From Erodium maritimum (Eukaryota > Streptophyta > Magnoliopsida > Geraniales > Geraniaceae): DNA of 64,000 nucleotides. Shown here piece by piece: positions 1-10,899 of this stretch. The notes beneath the pieces are model-generated. The model did not search any database. It saw only the letters and a program-made list of their open reading frames with translations, and was not told the DNA's origin. The DNA is taken from the NCBI GenBank assembly GCA_963921825.1, contig OY997589.1, positions 15,087,735 to 15,151,734 of the forward strand, read 5' to 3'. Each line of letters begins with the position of its first letter. Position 1 is the first letter of the stretch. A program made the translations under genes and the position numbers.

Positions 1-967
1 TGCCGCGTGCCGTGCCAGTACCAGGCCTGTTCCGTGCGGCCTGCCGTGCCGGCACATGGCCCGGTCCGGGTCACGTTCCGCGCCGAACCTGACCAGTTCC
101 TTCCCCTTTCTTCCCCAGCTCGAGTTTCACGAAAATCACAACAAAAACTCCATTTCCAAGTCCTCTTAACTCCAAAATGTTCATCCAAAGTTACCCAACA
201 TCAACACCCTCAATGGGTTCAGCAAAACTTCAACCAAAATACAATCCAAACATCCTACTTCACTACTTCTTCTCCAAGTAACAACCACAAAGCTAGTTCT
301 TCATCTTTAAGCCAAAAACCCACAAAACTCTTAGATTGAAAGTGGATGGAATGAGAAGTTTAGAGCATCCATACCTTGAGGATGTGTAGGAGATGAAGCT
401 AGCAAGCTTGGGAAGGAGAAATGGTGGAAAGATGAGCCAAAAACCTCCTCTTTGCTCTCTTTCTTTTTGCTCAAGCCAAGAGCTCCTCTCTTCTCTCCCT
501 TTAGAATTTCTCTGCAGCAAATATGAGGGTAATTGCTGAATTTGTGCCCAACAATTGCCTTTAATGACCTACAAGCTAAATGACCCAAAAACCCCTTGCT
601 AGTTTTATCCTTTTAGAGCTTTTAGGGAGGGTCAAGAGGTCAATTCAACTCCATTTCTTCTCATCCAAGCCTCCAATGCCATGTGGAATTGTGGGAGCCA
701 CTTTAATTTAATAAAATTACAGCCGTCCAATTTTAGCCGTGCAAGTCGATATAAAGTCCAAGTTTGACCAGAAATTGACTGTTACAAAATTACAGTCAAA
801 TTGAAGGAAACGACCCAACAAAGCTAACCGTGATGACGGTTAAGCTTTTTGGGCCCCAGAAATGTCCCGAATGACTTCTTGAGTCTTCGGTTGACTTTTC
901 CGGCCAAAAGTCTAACTTGGTTTGGATTCGCCGCTTTTACCGGGATCGACCGGGGGCGGTTCTTACA
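1..967 (-). mobile_element. Solo-LTR-like element, copy A (cut by window edge)
   Basis: This is the reverse complement of the first kilobase of the large LTR family. It ends at 967 with GGGGGCGGTTCTTACA, the complement of the family start TGTAAGAACCGCC. It is closely similar along its length to 21355-22354, so copies A and D form one subfamily. The start lies left of the window, so the target duplication cannot be checked. Bases 1-90 carry GC-rich short repeats (CCGTGCCGG-type) also seen at 21355-21480. A splice-donor-like CAAG|GTATGG lies on the minus strand with its GT at 373-374, matching the donor position in other copies. No coding capacity is evident; the ORFs here are chance. Confidence 0.8.
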
Positions 968-1632
968 CTTTCCTCCCCAAGTGTTTCTTCACGAGTGCGC
1001 TTGCTCGATTCGCTAGATGGTTCGAACATCGACGACGGTGTTCTTTGTTCTTCACCCTCCTCTGTGTCTACGAAAAAGTGCTTCGACTTCCACTTCTGCT
1101 CGTTTTTGATGAGCCTCCACCAGCGCTTCCACACAAAGGGTTTCCCTTCATTCTTCAAAAACATTTCCTCGACCAACGCTGTAACTTCATCATCGGACCG
1201 ACCGCTCCTATGATCCTTCATAATCCGTTTGTAGTACCCTTGGAATTTCACCACTTTAGGGTTCACTTGAGGCTTGTGGTCCTTGCACTGTTTATCGGTC
1301 CGAAACAGATCATCTGGTCCATGCATGTCAGCGACTTCTTTCCCGATGGTCCCCCAATACTTCATGTTTGTCTTTCCATTCCCATGAATTGAATCATAGG
1401 AATTTACCATCCAAGCGCAAACAAGACGCTCATCCTCATCGGTGCTCCACAATCTTCGTGTCACATTTTTCGGTTGTCCGGTCGCCTCTCGGGTAGCACA
1501 AAGGTTCGACACCATGAGACTTTCTTGAATTGTCACTCTGAAGTTTTGGACCGGGGGGAATTGCTCTTGGGTTGCCGGGATGAAATCGCATTTTGCCAAC
1601 TCGGTAATCAAGTCACCCCAATTGTACTCCAT
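937..1632 (-). pseudogene. PIF/Harbinger-associated SANT/Myb-like (NAM-associated) protein, 3' truncated by an LTR
   Basis: The minus-strand reading frame opens with ATG at 1632. A longer frame starts with TTG at 1647, but ATG is preferred. A SANT/trihelix-like segment begins at the tryptophan of RRLWSTDEDERLVCAW and is followed by KYWGTIGKEV and a QCKDH segment. A C-terminal block with SGRSDDEV and EGKPFVWKRWW is typical of plant NAM-associated or 'glutathione S-transferase T3-like' proteins. Such proteins are often ORF1 DNA-binding partners of PIF/Harbinger transposases. The natural 3' end is lost: the LTR ends at 967, so about the last ten residues (from about SVRTAPGRSR) are read from LTR sequence. 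No DDE transposase is visible in the window. A TATA-like box lies about 90 bp upstream. A domesticated host gene is possible but the truncation argues against function. Confidence 0.7.
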
Positions 1633-1718
1633 TGCGGAAAAAAACAAATGTAGAGAAAGAATAAAGTAGTATTTTGAGAGAATTTTGTTGGTGTGTGGAA
1701 ATGAAAAGGGGTTTGTTG

Positions 1719-1728
1719 TTTATATAGG
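1719..1728 (-). promoter_or_regulatory. TATA-box-like sequence for the SANT-like gene
   Basis: CCTATATAAAC on the minus strand lies about 90 bp upstream of the ATG at 1632, a plausible distance for a plant core promoter with a short 5' leader. Seen in sequence; use as a promoter is inferred. Confidence 0.45.
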
Positions 1729-1740
1729 GAAGAAGGGAAA

Positions 1741-3208
1741 AAATGGGGTCTGTCGACGCTGCCACGTATCGTCAGCAGGGACAACTCGAACGGCCGGCGC
1801 TGTCTTCAAGACTCCAACGGCTCTCAACGCCAAAGCTAGCTCAACGTCATTCCTCACCGCTAACGTTGATTCGCCAGCTCCTCGCCGCCGATTCCTCACC
1901 ACCAACAGCTCTCCGTCAATATCGCGACCATCGTAGTGGGGTGCGGTCTGGGGTGGTTCTGCTCCAGTGATGTGGTCGCCGGCGTCATTCTCCTCGGAAG
2001 CGGCCGGTCTTCGATGGCGGCTCGTCTGGTACGTCGTCTGTGGGTCGGGTCCGGAGGTGGCTCGGGTAGGGTTCCGGTCCTGAATTGGGTCGGGTCACTT
2101 CGACCCGGTTTGGGTATTGGGCCTGCCCAGCTTGGGCCCAAACTGGCCTGGTCAGTTTGGGCTGGTTTTGGGCCTGACCTGACTAGGTTTGGTCTGGGTC
2201 ATGCTCTGCGGTTTGTCTTTTGGCCCAACCCTTCTTTTTGCTTGGCTGTTTTCCGGGCTTGCTCGTGGTGGCTCTAGGGTGTCGTCGTCCAGTTTCATCG
2301 TGGGAGGCGTTTCCTAGCTCGGATTCGTTGTGACTCGGGTTTCGTCACCGGTCGTCGTCGCGTAAGGTTTGTTCTCCTATCTTAGGTTTTATCTGCAACT
2401 AGTAGGATTACTGCTCATCATTCGATTTAGGCTCCCTTCGTTTTCCTTTGTACTCCTGTTTTGTTGCGGGGCCCGTCATTCATTAGGTGTTGGCCTATGA
2501 CGGGTTGTACTGGGTCTTTAGGCCTTGGAATCGAGGAGTCCTTCTTTTGGGATTTTGGGTTTCGGTGTTTTTTACACCGTTTTATCTCTGCCGTTTTGCG
2601 ATGTTGGTCGTCGGCGTGTCGGTTTCTCTTAACTCACTGAGTTTGGGTGCCGATGAGATACAATTTTCTCTTCAAGTTAGGGTAAAGTCTTTGGTGATTA
2701 CTTTGGAAGACGGCTAGCTTATCTGCGCTTTATGGTTGACTATTCTGGGTTTGAGACCTTGTTTGTGCTTCTTGATGGCTATATTTGGGTGTGAGTCTCC
2801 TTTTTTAGCCATCCTTTTTCTTTTCCGGGTCTGCGTACCCCTTCATTTCAGGGTCTGCGTACCCGTTCTTTTCAGGGTCTGCGTACCCTTTCTCTTCAGG
2901 GTCTGCGTACCCATTCTCTTCAGGGTCTGCGTACCCTTTCATCTTCAAGGTCTGCGTACCCATTCTCATCAGGGTCTGCGTACCCTTTCAACTTCAGGGT
3001 CTGCGTATCCTCTTCAGGGTCTGCGTACCCATCTTCCTCAGGGTCTGTGTACCCTTCCACTTCAGGGTCTGCGTACCCATCCTTTATGGCTCTTTCATGT
3101 TTGATGTACTCCTGTAAAAGTCTCTGTAGCTAGAGTCTTTTTGTCCTCCCTTTTCAATCTTTGGAACGGGAGAGATTTATATACTGCTTTGTTTATAAAA
3201 AAAAACAG
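1741..3208 (+). mobile_element. Unclassified retroposon-like sequence with poly(A) end
   Basis: The segment starts GC-rich (to about 2350) and becomes T-rich and non-coding, ending in a short A-run near 3198-3205 after TTTATATACTGC. That layout (GC-rich 5' part, T-rich 3' part, A-tail) matches plant non-LTR retroposons and resembles the minus-strand element at 35655-42470. No reverse transcriptase or endonuclease is recognisable. The 5' boundary with the upstream region of the SANT-like gene is uncertain, and no target duplication was found. An old non-coding transcript or UTR is the alternative. Confidence 0.35.
2827..3085 (+). repeat. Minisatellite, about 11 copies of a 24-bp unit
   Basis: Eleven units carry the core GGGTCTGCGTACCC, beginning near 2827, 2851, 2875, 2899, 2923, 2949, 2972, 2997, 3017, 3040 and 3064. 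The first five are spaced exactly 24 bp apart; later ones vary from 20 to 26 bp. Because 24 is a multiple of three, one frame reads as a repeated FRVCVP-type octapeptide until the spacing changes. The repeat lies in a non-coding context, so translation is unlikely. Confidence 0.9.
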
Positions 3209-3405
3209 AACAGTGGGGTGGGAATGGGGATAGACTGAAATCAACATTGGGTTATAAAAAAAGCAACGAGGTTATTTTGAAGATAAGTGTTATTTTATGT
3301 GGGTGTGCTTCAATATTCCTACCCTTATGGTGCCACACAGAACAGAGGAGGAGGGAATGGTGATAGACTGACATCAGTGGTGAGTTGTGAAAAAGACAAA
3401 TAAAA
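3205..3405 (+). repeat. Imperfect direct duplication
   Basis: About 65 bp beginning ACAGAACAG at 3205-3272 recurs at 3337-3405, with a shared GATAGACTGA core. The first copy starts right at the A-tail of the upstream retroposon-like sequence. It may be a local duplication. Confidence 0.5.
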
Positions 3406-3867
3406 CGTGTTTTCGACGGGACCATATGGTATCAACTAAAGGACAACAATGAAAGAGCAATAGAATTGGGTTGGATGTAAAGGCAAACTCCTTGAACAAT
3501 CTCCCATTACATCCACAAATTGAAATAAAGCTTATAACTTGAAAAGAAACGTTGAGCTCCAACTAAAACTTTTACTGAAGAGCTTTTTTGGGTCGTTCAT
3601 TTTACCGAGATATTTATTTGAGAAAAGATAGAGGTATTATATACACTTTTTTGGTGATAAATATCGTTGGTAAGAAATATATTCGAGTGTATCAGGGATA
3701 AATCCTTCACTACGAAGAACAGACAAAAAACATAAAAAAAAGTTCGTAATTCTTTTTATACTATAATCGTTCTCGACGGTATTGTATGAGGCGTCATATA
3801 GGCAATCTAACACTAAACTATGACAAAACTAATGATTGATGCTCAAGGTGTAGCCTTCATGCTCAAT

Positions 3868-4404
3868 TCATTGTATTAAACTGAACTTGCGATCATTGAT
3901 TTCAAAGGGAGGCATAGCTCTGTTCAGGGACCCCTCCCAAGGCCGGAGCACTGAATTCCTTTCGTCATTAACCCTGCAAAAACGAAAGCAGATCAAATAA
4001 AAATGACCCACTCGATTAGTCAAATCCATAATCGAGAGAGGGGTCGAGGAGGGAGCAATGGTGGAGGCTAGGGAGAGGGGCGTGCCACCAGCGGTTTCAG
4101 AGACTACAGCGGCGGCGGATGCGGCTGTGGAAACGGCAGCGGAGGCTTCAGGGAGTTGCCACCAAGATCAATCGGGAAAGAGGTAGTAGTAGGCGAGAAC
4201 CCCCCAAAAACAGTTGGGAAAGGAACATGGGATGTCGGCGACAACGTGATCGTGGTGATGGGAGTTGGGGGTGAGATTGGGGAAATCCGACATTGGGTAG
4301 TGATGACTTGCGTGGGCAGCGGACGAGTAAGAAAGGATGAATGAGATGGATTTCATATCGATGGAGAAACAGTATCGGACGGAGGCCGAAAAAAAAGACA
4401 ACAA
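3868..4404 (-). other. Gene-like fragment with a possible spliced 3' exon
   Basis: A minus-strand reading frame at 4168-4404 lies upstream of a pyrimidine-rich stretch ending TTTGCAG at 3974-3980, a good acceptor. From 3973 an open frame runs to TGA at 3868-3870 and contains WEGSLNRAMPPFE. A very similar segment with WEGSLDRALPPLE occurs on the plus strand near 33200-33260. I do not recognise the family. It could be a decayed host gene, a retrocopy or a retroposon end. The stretch 3406-3867 shows nothing else recognisable. Confidence 0.25.
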
Positions 4405-4444
4405 CCTTGGAGAGAAGCCGTCGTCTGAACTAGACGTTCTGAAA

Positions 4445-4948
4445 CCCTAACAGATCCTATCTTTTTTTTGCCTTTTCATGCGATTTGATTTTTCCTTGTG
4501 AAGTATTATATACATAAAACTGTAATCATTGTGTTTCAATTCAAGTTATATATTATTTTCTACTCATATGTAACATTTTGGAATGAATATACATTGTTAA
4601 TATTTAATATTTCATATGCCATGCTCAGATCAGCACATGAGTTGCCACGTCAAAAATACGTGTGGATAGCATTTTCATCCATAAAGAATAAGCTAGGATT
4701 ATTGATTTTAAAATTGAAAAGAAAAAATATAGTAATCGTATAGACCTTTCTTTTCTTCCAAAACTCTATCATTGTGTATATTATTGCATTCAAGGTACTC
4801 AACGACTTCTCCAGACCATGATGAATCGCCTTTTTGTTCAACCGCATGTTCGTTTGTGCTTTGGCTTCAAAGTATACTAATTTGGACTACATTTCTTATA
4901 TATATAATAACAATGAGAATCTTTTATATATATTAATCAATTATTGTT
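4445..4948. other. AT-rich intergenic sequence, nothing recognised
   Basis: AT-rich DNA with short chance ORFs only. No repeat structure or gene was recognised. It ends at the poly(T) that marks the 3' end of LINE copy A. Confidence 0.6.
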
Positions 4949-5388
4949 TTTTAAGAAGAAATGATACTATTATTAATAAAATTCAAAATAGATCAATGAG
5001 CACATTTATGTACTCGTCGTACAACCAATAAACCAAGCAGTTATCATGATGCAATAACCTGAAAATAAACGTTGCTTCGGACATAGGGGCGGTCGAAGGA
5101 AAAATCTGCGGTAACATCCGAAGACACCGATACAACATGCTCCAACCAAATGGCATTGGTCGAGCCAACCAAGTGAAAGAGGAATAATGGTGGACTGACA
5201 TCTCCCCCGGTAAGTCAGCGTGCATCGTCCTCCCTTGAGTGATACTTGTAGGGCTCCTGAACGCGGGATTGTTGACCCCAAACTAGTAGGGGAGAATCTT
5301 GTCAGCTGGTGATGGAACCAACGCCATCTATCAGCCAAGAAGGTGGTACAGCCGACCAACCCCTTCCTGGACCTCCACGGACTCATTC

Positions 5389-6198
5389 CTAGAGGCGGGG
5401 GTGCTTGTGGCCCCCCACCGCCGCTACATGTGACACTCCATCTGACGCTGTCGATCCCTCCGATTCTTCCGGTTCCTCTTCCCGCTCCAGACATTTCTTC
5501 CCAGACAGAGACGGAACGACCTCCTTTGCTAGCCACTCAGATGGTATGTCCTCGGTCCCAGTCTCATAGGACTTGGCTCTCCCCTTCCCATTCCCCTGCT
5601 CCTGCCGGGGAGGTGGCATGCTTGGGCCCCAAGCACCTCCTTTGCTCCCCCTTCCAGGTAAGCCCAGTTGGTCCCTGGAGTCGCCTTCCCGTGCTTTTCT
5701 TTCTCAAGAGCAGACCTCGGATCGTCGAAGCTCGTAAAGAGTGTCCCCTGACTCCTCCAGCTATAGGGCATGCCGGAAACAAGTTTCTCGCACAGCTATA
5801 TCCAAAACAGTGGTCTGGAAGATGTTCATATGATACCTGAAGCAGCGTACGTACCTGAGATTTTGATAGTCGGAACCAAATTTGGCTCTGGAGGGGGACC
5901 CAAATGTAAGCCCATTCCGAATTTTCATGAAATCCCCCCAACATAATCCTGAGCTATCCACATCGTCCGCTTGGCAGATCCCTAGAGCATTCCCCACTCG
6001 GAAACCCACCTCCTTGTTCCATGGACCCACCGGGAGGTTAGATACTCTAGCCCATACCGAGAAGTGATGGAAGCTTAGGTCTCCTGCATGCATGTGGGCC
6101 ATGAGGTCTGTGAACAACACAATTGAGTCCCAGAATGCCCACGGCTCTCCTGCTAAGACTCTCGCCCTTTCCCTAGCTGACCTAAAGAAGAACGCCAC
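5389..6198 (-). pseudogene. LINE ORF1 (copy A), DUF4283 plus decayed CCHC knuckle
   Basis: This is the 3' half of ORF1, coding for an RNA-binding nucleoprotein. The DUF4283 region includes EPWAFWDSIVLFTDL, FHHFSVWARVSNLPVG and CWGDFMKIR. A frameshift follows, and the frame resumes with SYEHLPDHCFGYSCARNLFPAC. The knuckle pattern CX2CX4HX4C is broken: the second Cys is Tyr and the His is Asn. A C-terminal charged part with PSLSGKK and a HKHPRL ending matches copies B-D. The frameshift and lost zinc ligands make it non-functional. Its 5' half lies on the other side of the inserted LTR (9649-10359). Confidence 0.75.
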
Positions 6199-6445
6199 TA
6201 ATCCCCCTTCTAGAGGCTACGCTTCTACTTTCATACCCCACAGGTCCTCCATTCGGGCCACTAACGACTTCCAAAAAAAAAAATCTTCGATGTTAGTACC
6301 TTTGCTGCCATCGCAAACTGGTATTGAGCCCCAGCATTGACAATATCCCCCATAGGTACTACCACCTCCTTAATGCATAGTGACGACATTCTGAATCCTA
6401 GGTCCCCCACTCGAGCACCGGATCCTCGAGATCCCCTTTCACCCG

Positions 6446-9412
6446 TGTGAAGACCGCTTCGGTAAAAAGTTTAAATAATGTAAATTATTCGATTGGAACT
6501 TCGAGGTTGAATTTTGGTTCGGGTTTCGGTAACGACGAGGTTGAAATTCTGTTTAAATTTTAATTCGTTTTAAAATAAATAAATAAATAAAATAGAAAAG
6601 AAAAAAAAAGGGTCCGGACCAGGCTTGACGCGCAGACCAAGCCGCCCAGTTCCACTCGTTTGGGCCCGAGGCCCGTTCCTCGTCAGAAGCCCAAGGCTGC
6701 CGGCCCAAAGCCCGCGCGTTATAACCCCTTTTAGTGTTTCATTTCATAGGATCTATTTCATTGTGCGCAGCCTCTCCCTTTCCATCCTCTGCGAAACCCG
6801 ACCTCACCCACTCCGTCTCTTCTTTGTCTTCCCCGAGTCAGACCCGCCGCCATCTTCCCCACGCCCTCCCCGACCAGACATATCTCGCCGGTAACGACCC
6901 CCTTCCTCTCCGTCCCTCTCCTCCTCTCTCCCCGTCTCCGTTCAACTCAAAGCCGGTCGCCGACCGTCTCAAACCCGAGCTCCCTCTCAGATCTCAGACC
7001 CGAGCTCCCTCGCCCTTCCTCTCCGTCATCTTCAACTGCGCTTAGCCCGAGCCCTCCATCGCCGGCGCTCGTCAGATCTGGTGAGCTCTCGCCGGTCTCG
7101 TCCGAATCCGAAGCGTTTTCGCCGCTCCCACAACCGTTCTCCACCGCCCTCCACCGTTTACTTTTCCCACGGTGAGGCTTCGGCCGGCTACGCCCTTACC
7201 GGTGGTCGGCCGGTTGTGAAAACCGAGTTTCTCCTTCCCTTTTTACCTTCGTTGCCGAGTTCTTCTTTCCCTTTTACTTCTGTTCCGAGTTTTGTTCTGG
7301 ATCTGGGCTCGGTTGAAACCGATCTCCATTTTGGGTCTGAAATGTTTGGTTGTAAGATCAAAAGAATTTGAAAAGGAATTTTAATTGGAAACGAAAAACT
7401 GTTTTAAAAGAGAGAACAGAAAAGAATCCAGTTTGAGTTTGAAAAGGAAAACAAATTAACAAATTAATTGAAGAAAATCACGGATTTATCAGAAAAGAAC
7501 TAAAAGGGGGATTTGAGAACCAAAAATAGTTTTAACGAGAAGGGATTTGAAAACCAAAACTGTTTTAAATTAAAAGGGGTTAAAATCAGATTTAAACGAA
7601 AACGGGTGTTTTGAAAAAGGCTAGTAACTTGAAATGTGAACAAACAAATCTGTGATCGGGTTTTAGAAAACGTGGATTGACTAAACCGAACGTTAAATCG
7701 GACCTTGAACGGGATAAAAGTGGAACGCTGAAACCCGTGCCTCGAGATCTGTGCATTGGGACCGTGCCTCGGGAAACGTGCACCGGTTTCGATGCTCGGG
7801 TGCTCGAACCCGATTCGTCGTCATCCCGCTTTTAACCCGCTCGAGTCTAAAAGACAACTTTTGAACTTAAATCGAAACCGTTGTAACCTTTAAATTAAAT
7901 TGTGAAACCGGTTTTAATTGTAGCTTTCTATGTAAAGTAGAGTCCGGCTTCGATCGAAGAGAAAACCGGAGGTAGCGAGCCAGGACGTCAGCAGCTAGGA
8001 GACGTAGCTGTTGTACTTCGGTTGAGGTAGGGAAGTAGCGGATACCGGTTTCATTGCGGAAAGTTACTAGTATGCATATTAGGAATTAATAAAACTGAAA
8101 CGAGTATTTATATCAGATAATAACCAGTCGTAGTAACATGTAGGACGTGGTGCACTAGTTAACTGATTTATCTGTTTTCGATACTTGGGAAATTGCCGTG
8201 CTGGTAGATCGGCCTTGTCGAGCCGTAGGTTGTGTGCTGTTTTGGAATTGCCTGTTATTTTTTGAGATGCCTGCCATGTGAGTCGGTGTCGTTAGGGTTA
8301 ATAGACAAGATTAGTATATCCGTTGAGCATGTTGTTGTTATGTGTGGGCGAGTGTGCCATGGTTGTGTTGATGTGAACCCTTGGTTGTGATATGGTCGGG
8401 TGAGTGATAGACCAACATGGCGTGTTGTGGTACTTTTGTTGGGCTTGGTAAGCCGTGTTTAATTATGGTAATTGTGATATTATCTTGTTGTGTGTTCCGA
8501 GGAGTTTCTTCCGGTATGGTACCTATGACCGAGGGGGTACGCCGGTGTAGGGTAGTACCTAGTCCGATGAGTGGTCTCAAGTAGGTGCGGTCCCCCGAGT
8601 AGTGGTTCAGGTACGATAGCCTACATCGAGGGGGTAGTCCGATGTGGGACGTCTAGGCAGCCGGTTACGTGTTCTGTGCTTTGCCCGAAGGAGTTCCGGG
8701 AAAGTTGTTTTACCTGTCCTTTGCCCGAAGGAGTTCCGGGAAAGAGGTCTAGGCCGATGGAGATTCCGGTACGACTATTTGAGATTGGCCCCAGTTGTTT
8801 GACGGGAAGATATCTAGGCCGATGATGTTCCGGTACGATATGAGGGTGTCGGGATGTGGACAGCCGACCGAGTATGGGACTGCGGTACGGGACGTGTTGT
8901 ACTTTTACAGTATACTTTATGTTTAATGACGTGTTACTTGGTGTGCTGGTTGCTGTCTGTGCTGTTTGGTTGTTTATGGTTGTGAGTGTGGTTCGGTCTT
9001 GAGTCGAGGATTGTGATTACGAATTTCGTTGGAAATTAGTTGTGTGCTGTACTAGTATGCCCTAATTGGACGGTTACACGTGGGTGTGAGCGCTTGCTTA
9101 CAACCTTAACTACTTTTCCTACTGAGCGAAAGCTCACCCCTTACCTTGTTGTTTTTTAGGTTCTAAGCGGGAAGTGTACTAGCTGGATGCTCGATGCTTG
9201 GGAGCTTGCGAGGGTCCTAGGCTAGATAGTCTAGAGACGTACCGTTTTAATTTGAACTGTGTTACGGTTGGTTTTACCGAGCCGTGACTCGTGTTGTTGT
9301 TAAAAGTTTTAAAATTATGAGATTGAGACTAGTTGGCTTTATTTTCGATTAAAATTATTATTATTTTAGTTCACGTCTCGAGTCCGGTCAAAACCGGATT
9401 TGGGGCGTGACA
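6446..9412 (+). mobile_element. Solo LTR, copy B (2967 bp) with 5-bp target duplication
   Basis: It starts TGTGAAGACCGC and ends GGGGCGTGACA, flanked on both sides by acccg (6441-6445 and 9413-9417). It sits inside LINE copy A, so it is younger than that LINE. Its first kilobase differs from the TGTAAGAACCGCC copies, whereas its last 400 bp are clearly the same family, so it is a divergent subfamily. A donor-like CTG|GTGAGC is at 7081 and an acceptor-like TTTTTTAG ends at 9159. The hairpin TGAGC-GAAA-GCTCA is at 9123-9136. Degenerate tandem units (GGGAAAG..TCTAGGCCGATG) lie at about 8480-8880. The ORFs inside are not credible genes. Confidence 0.9.
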
Positions 9413-9648
9413 ACCCGGGTCAGCTGAGACCCCAGAACCATCTTACTGACCCGACACCCGACCCGGCTCCGCTGGATCACCCCTCGGATGGGTCCGTCCC
9501 AGCCCGCCCCGTACAACCGGGCTACCAGACACGTCCCGGTCCTGTAGCCCGGTCCGGGCCCGCTCCACCCCCGCCCCATATCAGGCCGCCCAGGTGGCCA
9601 CATCTCCCGGCCCACCCCGAGTCCATCTTGGGTGGCCCATCTGACCTC

Positions 9649-10359
9649 TCACAGTCCGACCCGTCCCCGCTCGAGGTCCCAGCCCGCTTCTCCTCTCCCG
9701 GCCCGTCTGGCGTCCGCAAGCAACCCACTGTCCCGATCCAGCTCCACCCGCCCCCGGCCCAGCCCAAACTCGGGAACCCTAGGTTCCTCCCGCACGACCC
9801 TCTTCCCCTTACTTCGCCTCCACGCCTGCGCCGCTGGCGACTCCTCCAGCGTCACCACCGTGTCCGACGACACCACTATGGGATCCGACCCATCTTTTCC
9901 CGTAGTGATCGTCACGTCTTCCCCCTGCGCCTGTAGAGCCGATGTCCACGCGAAACCATCCACCTCCGATGGCCTCCCCGAACCCCGTACACGCCTCGGG
10001 CGCGGTCCCCTCACCAGCGTGCATCGCACCCGATTTGCCGCTGAATGGTACCAACCTCCGCCTCCACGATTCTCCTCCCCCGTTCTCTGAGCCGAGAACC
10101 TCATTGGGGAGGAGCCTTCTTCACGCGACGACAGCGGATCAGGCGCCGTGAACGATGCCTCGTCCACTGCCGTCTCCTGCAGATTCGATCCCACGCCAAT
10201 CTCATGCGGCTCCATTGACCCTTCGCCATACACCCGAGGTTCTTCTCTTCCCTCCACCACCACTGTCGTACTTCCCCCGAGATCCTCCATTCCCGGCTCC
10301 ATGAGCCTCACCGAAGCATCACCGGATTCACTAGACAACTTGGCCGCCGACCTTGCCAT
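9649..10359 (-). pseudogene. LINE ORF1 (copy A), N-terminal part
   Basis: The frame opens with ATG at 10359 (MARSAAKLSS) and runs about 236 codons through a low-complexity Gly/Arg/Glu-rich N-terminal region. It resembles the start of copy C (MVQSAANISS) and shares a segment with SPAAQAWRRSKGK, matching SPAAQERRRLKGK in copy C. It continues towards DUF4283, but the solo LTR 6446-9412 separates it from that domain. ORF1 proteins of this type bind LINE RNA. The split makes it a pseudogene. Confidence 0.65.
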
Positions 10360-10420
10360 TGCGTGTCCAGGAAAACACAAAACCTAACCCTAGCAGAGAG
10401 AGTCGACTGTGACCTATGTC

Positions 10421-10899
10421 TCGTGTGTTAAAACAATAAAATATCACTTTCATCTATTGTTTTTAATTTATAGATGTCTACTATAATAAAATTATAAATA
10501 TGGTAAAGATAATCATAATCTCTTAGGAGGGGAGGCCAATCACTTGACTACCGATACTAAGTCGATCTTAATTTTAAATATTAACTTATATATTGTAAAT
10601 TATTTTATTATTACCCAAACTATTTAGGCCCATATATTAGACATTAATCAGAAGTCCATTATATGACAGTAGCTAGCCTTTCAGTAAGAGTCAAGTACTA
10701 TGAAATCCAAACTTTAGGCCCATGTATGTTTCAGCCTCAACCATAAAAGCTCATCCCCTAAAATCAAGATTTAGACACGACGTCTTCCATAAGTACAAGG
10801 GATAGGTACACATGATTATTCTAAGCCATACGTAGAAAAAATATTAAATAAAAATTCACTTTTAATCTAACGGAGCATTTTTTGGTATTTTGTAAAATT
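10421..10899. other. AT-rich sequence, nothing recognised
   Basis: AT-rich DNA between the 5' end of LINE copy A and the foldback-like element. Only short chance ORFs are present. Confidence 0.55.

Larger units (their letters stand above)
4949..10420 (-). mobile_element. ORF1-only LINE derivative, copy A, split by a solo LTR
   Basis: On the minus strand the element runs from about 10420 (CTCTCTCTGCTAGGG-type 5' end) through ORF1 and a 3' tail to a short A-tail near 4949-4954. Removing the LTR at 6446-9412 leaves about 2.5 kb, the same size as copies B, C and D. The tail after the ORF1 stop (about 5386 down to 4949) matches the other copies and includes the landmark CCGCGTTCAGGAGCCCTAC (complement at 5248-5267). 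No endonuclease or reverse transcriptase is present. I could not fix a target duplication for this copy. Confidence 0.75.

Noticed and set aside
4949-4975. Target duplication for LINE copy A from partly similar AACAATA words at 4945 and near 10460
   Set aside because: The match is short and AT-rich and the right copy would lie beyond the apparent 5' end, so it cannot be separated from chance.
9400-9936. Long plus-strand Pro/Ser-rich ORF
   Set aside because: It is the antisense of the GC-rich LINE ORF1 N-terminal region and crosses the LTR boundary at 9412.
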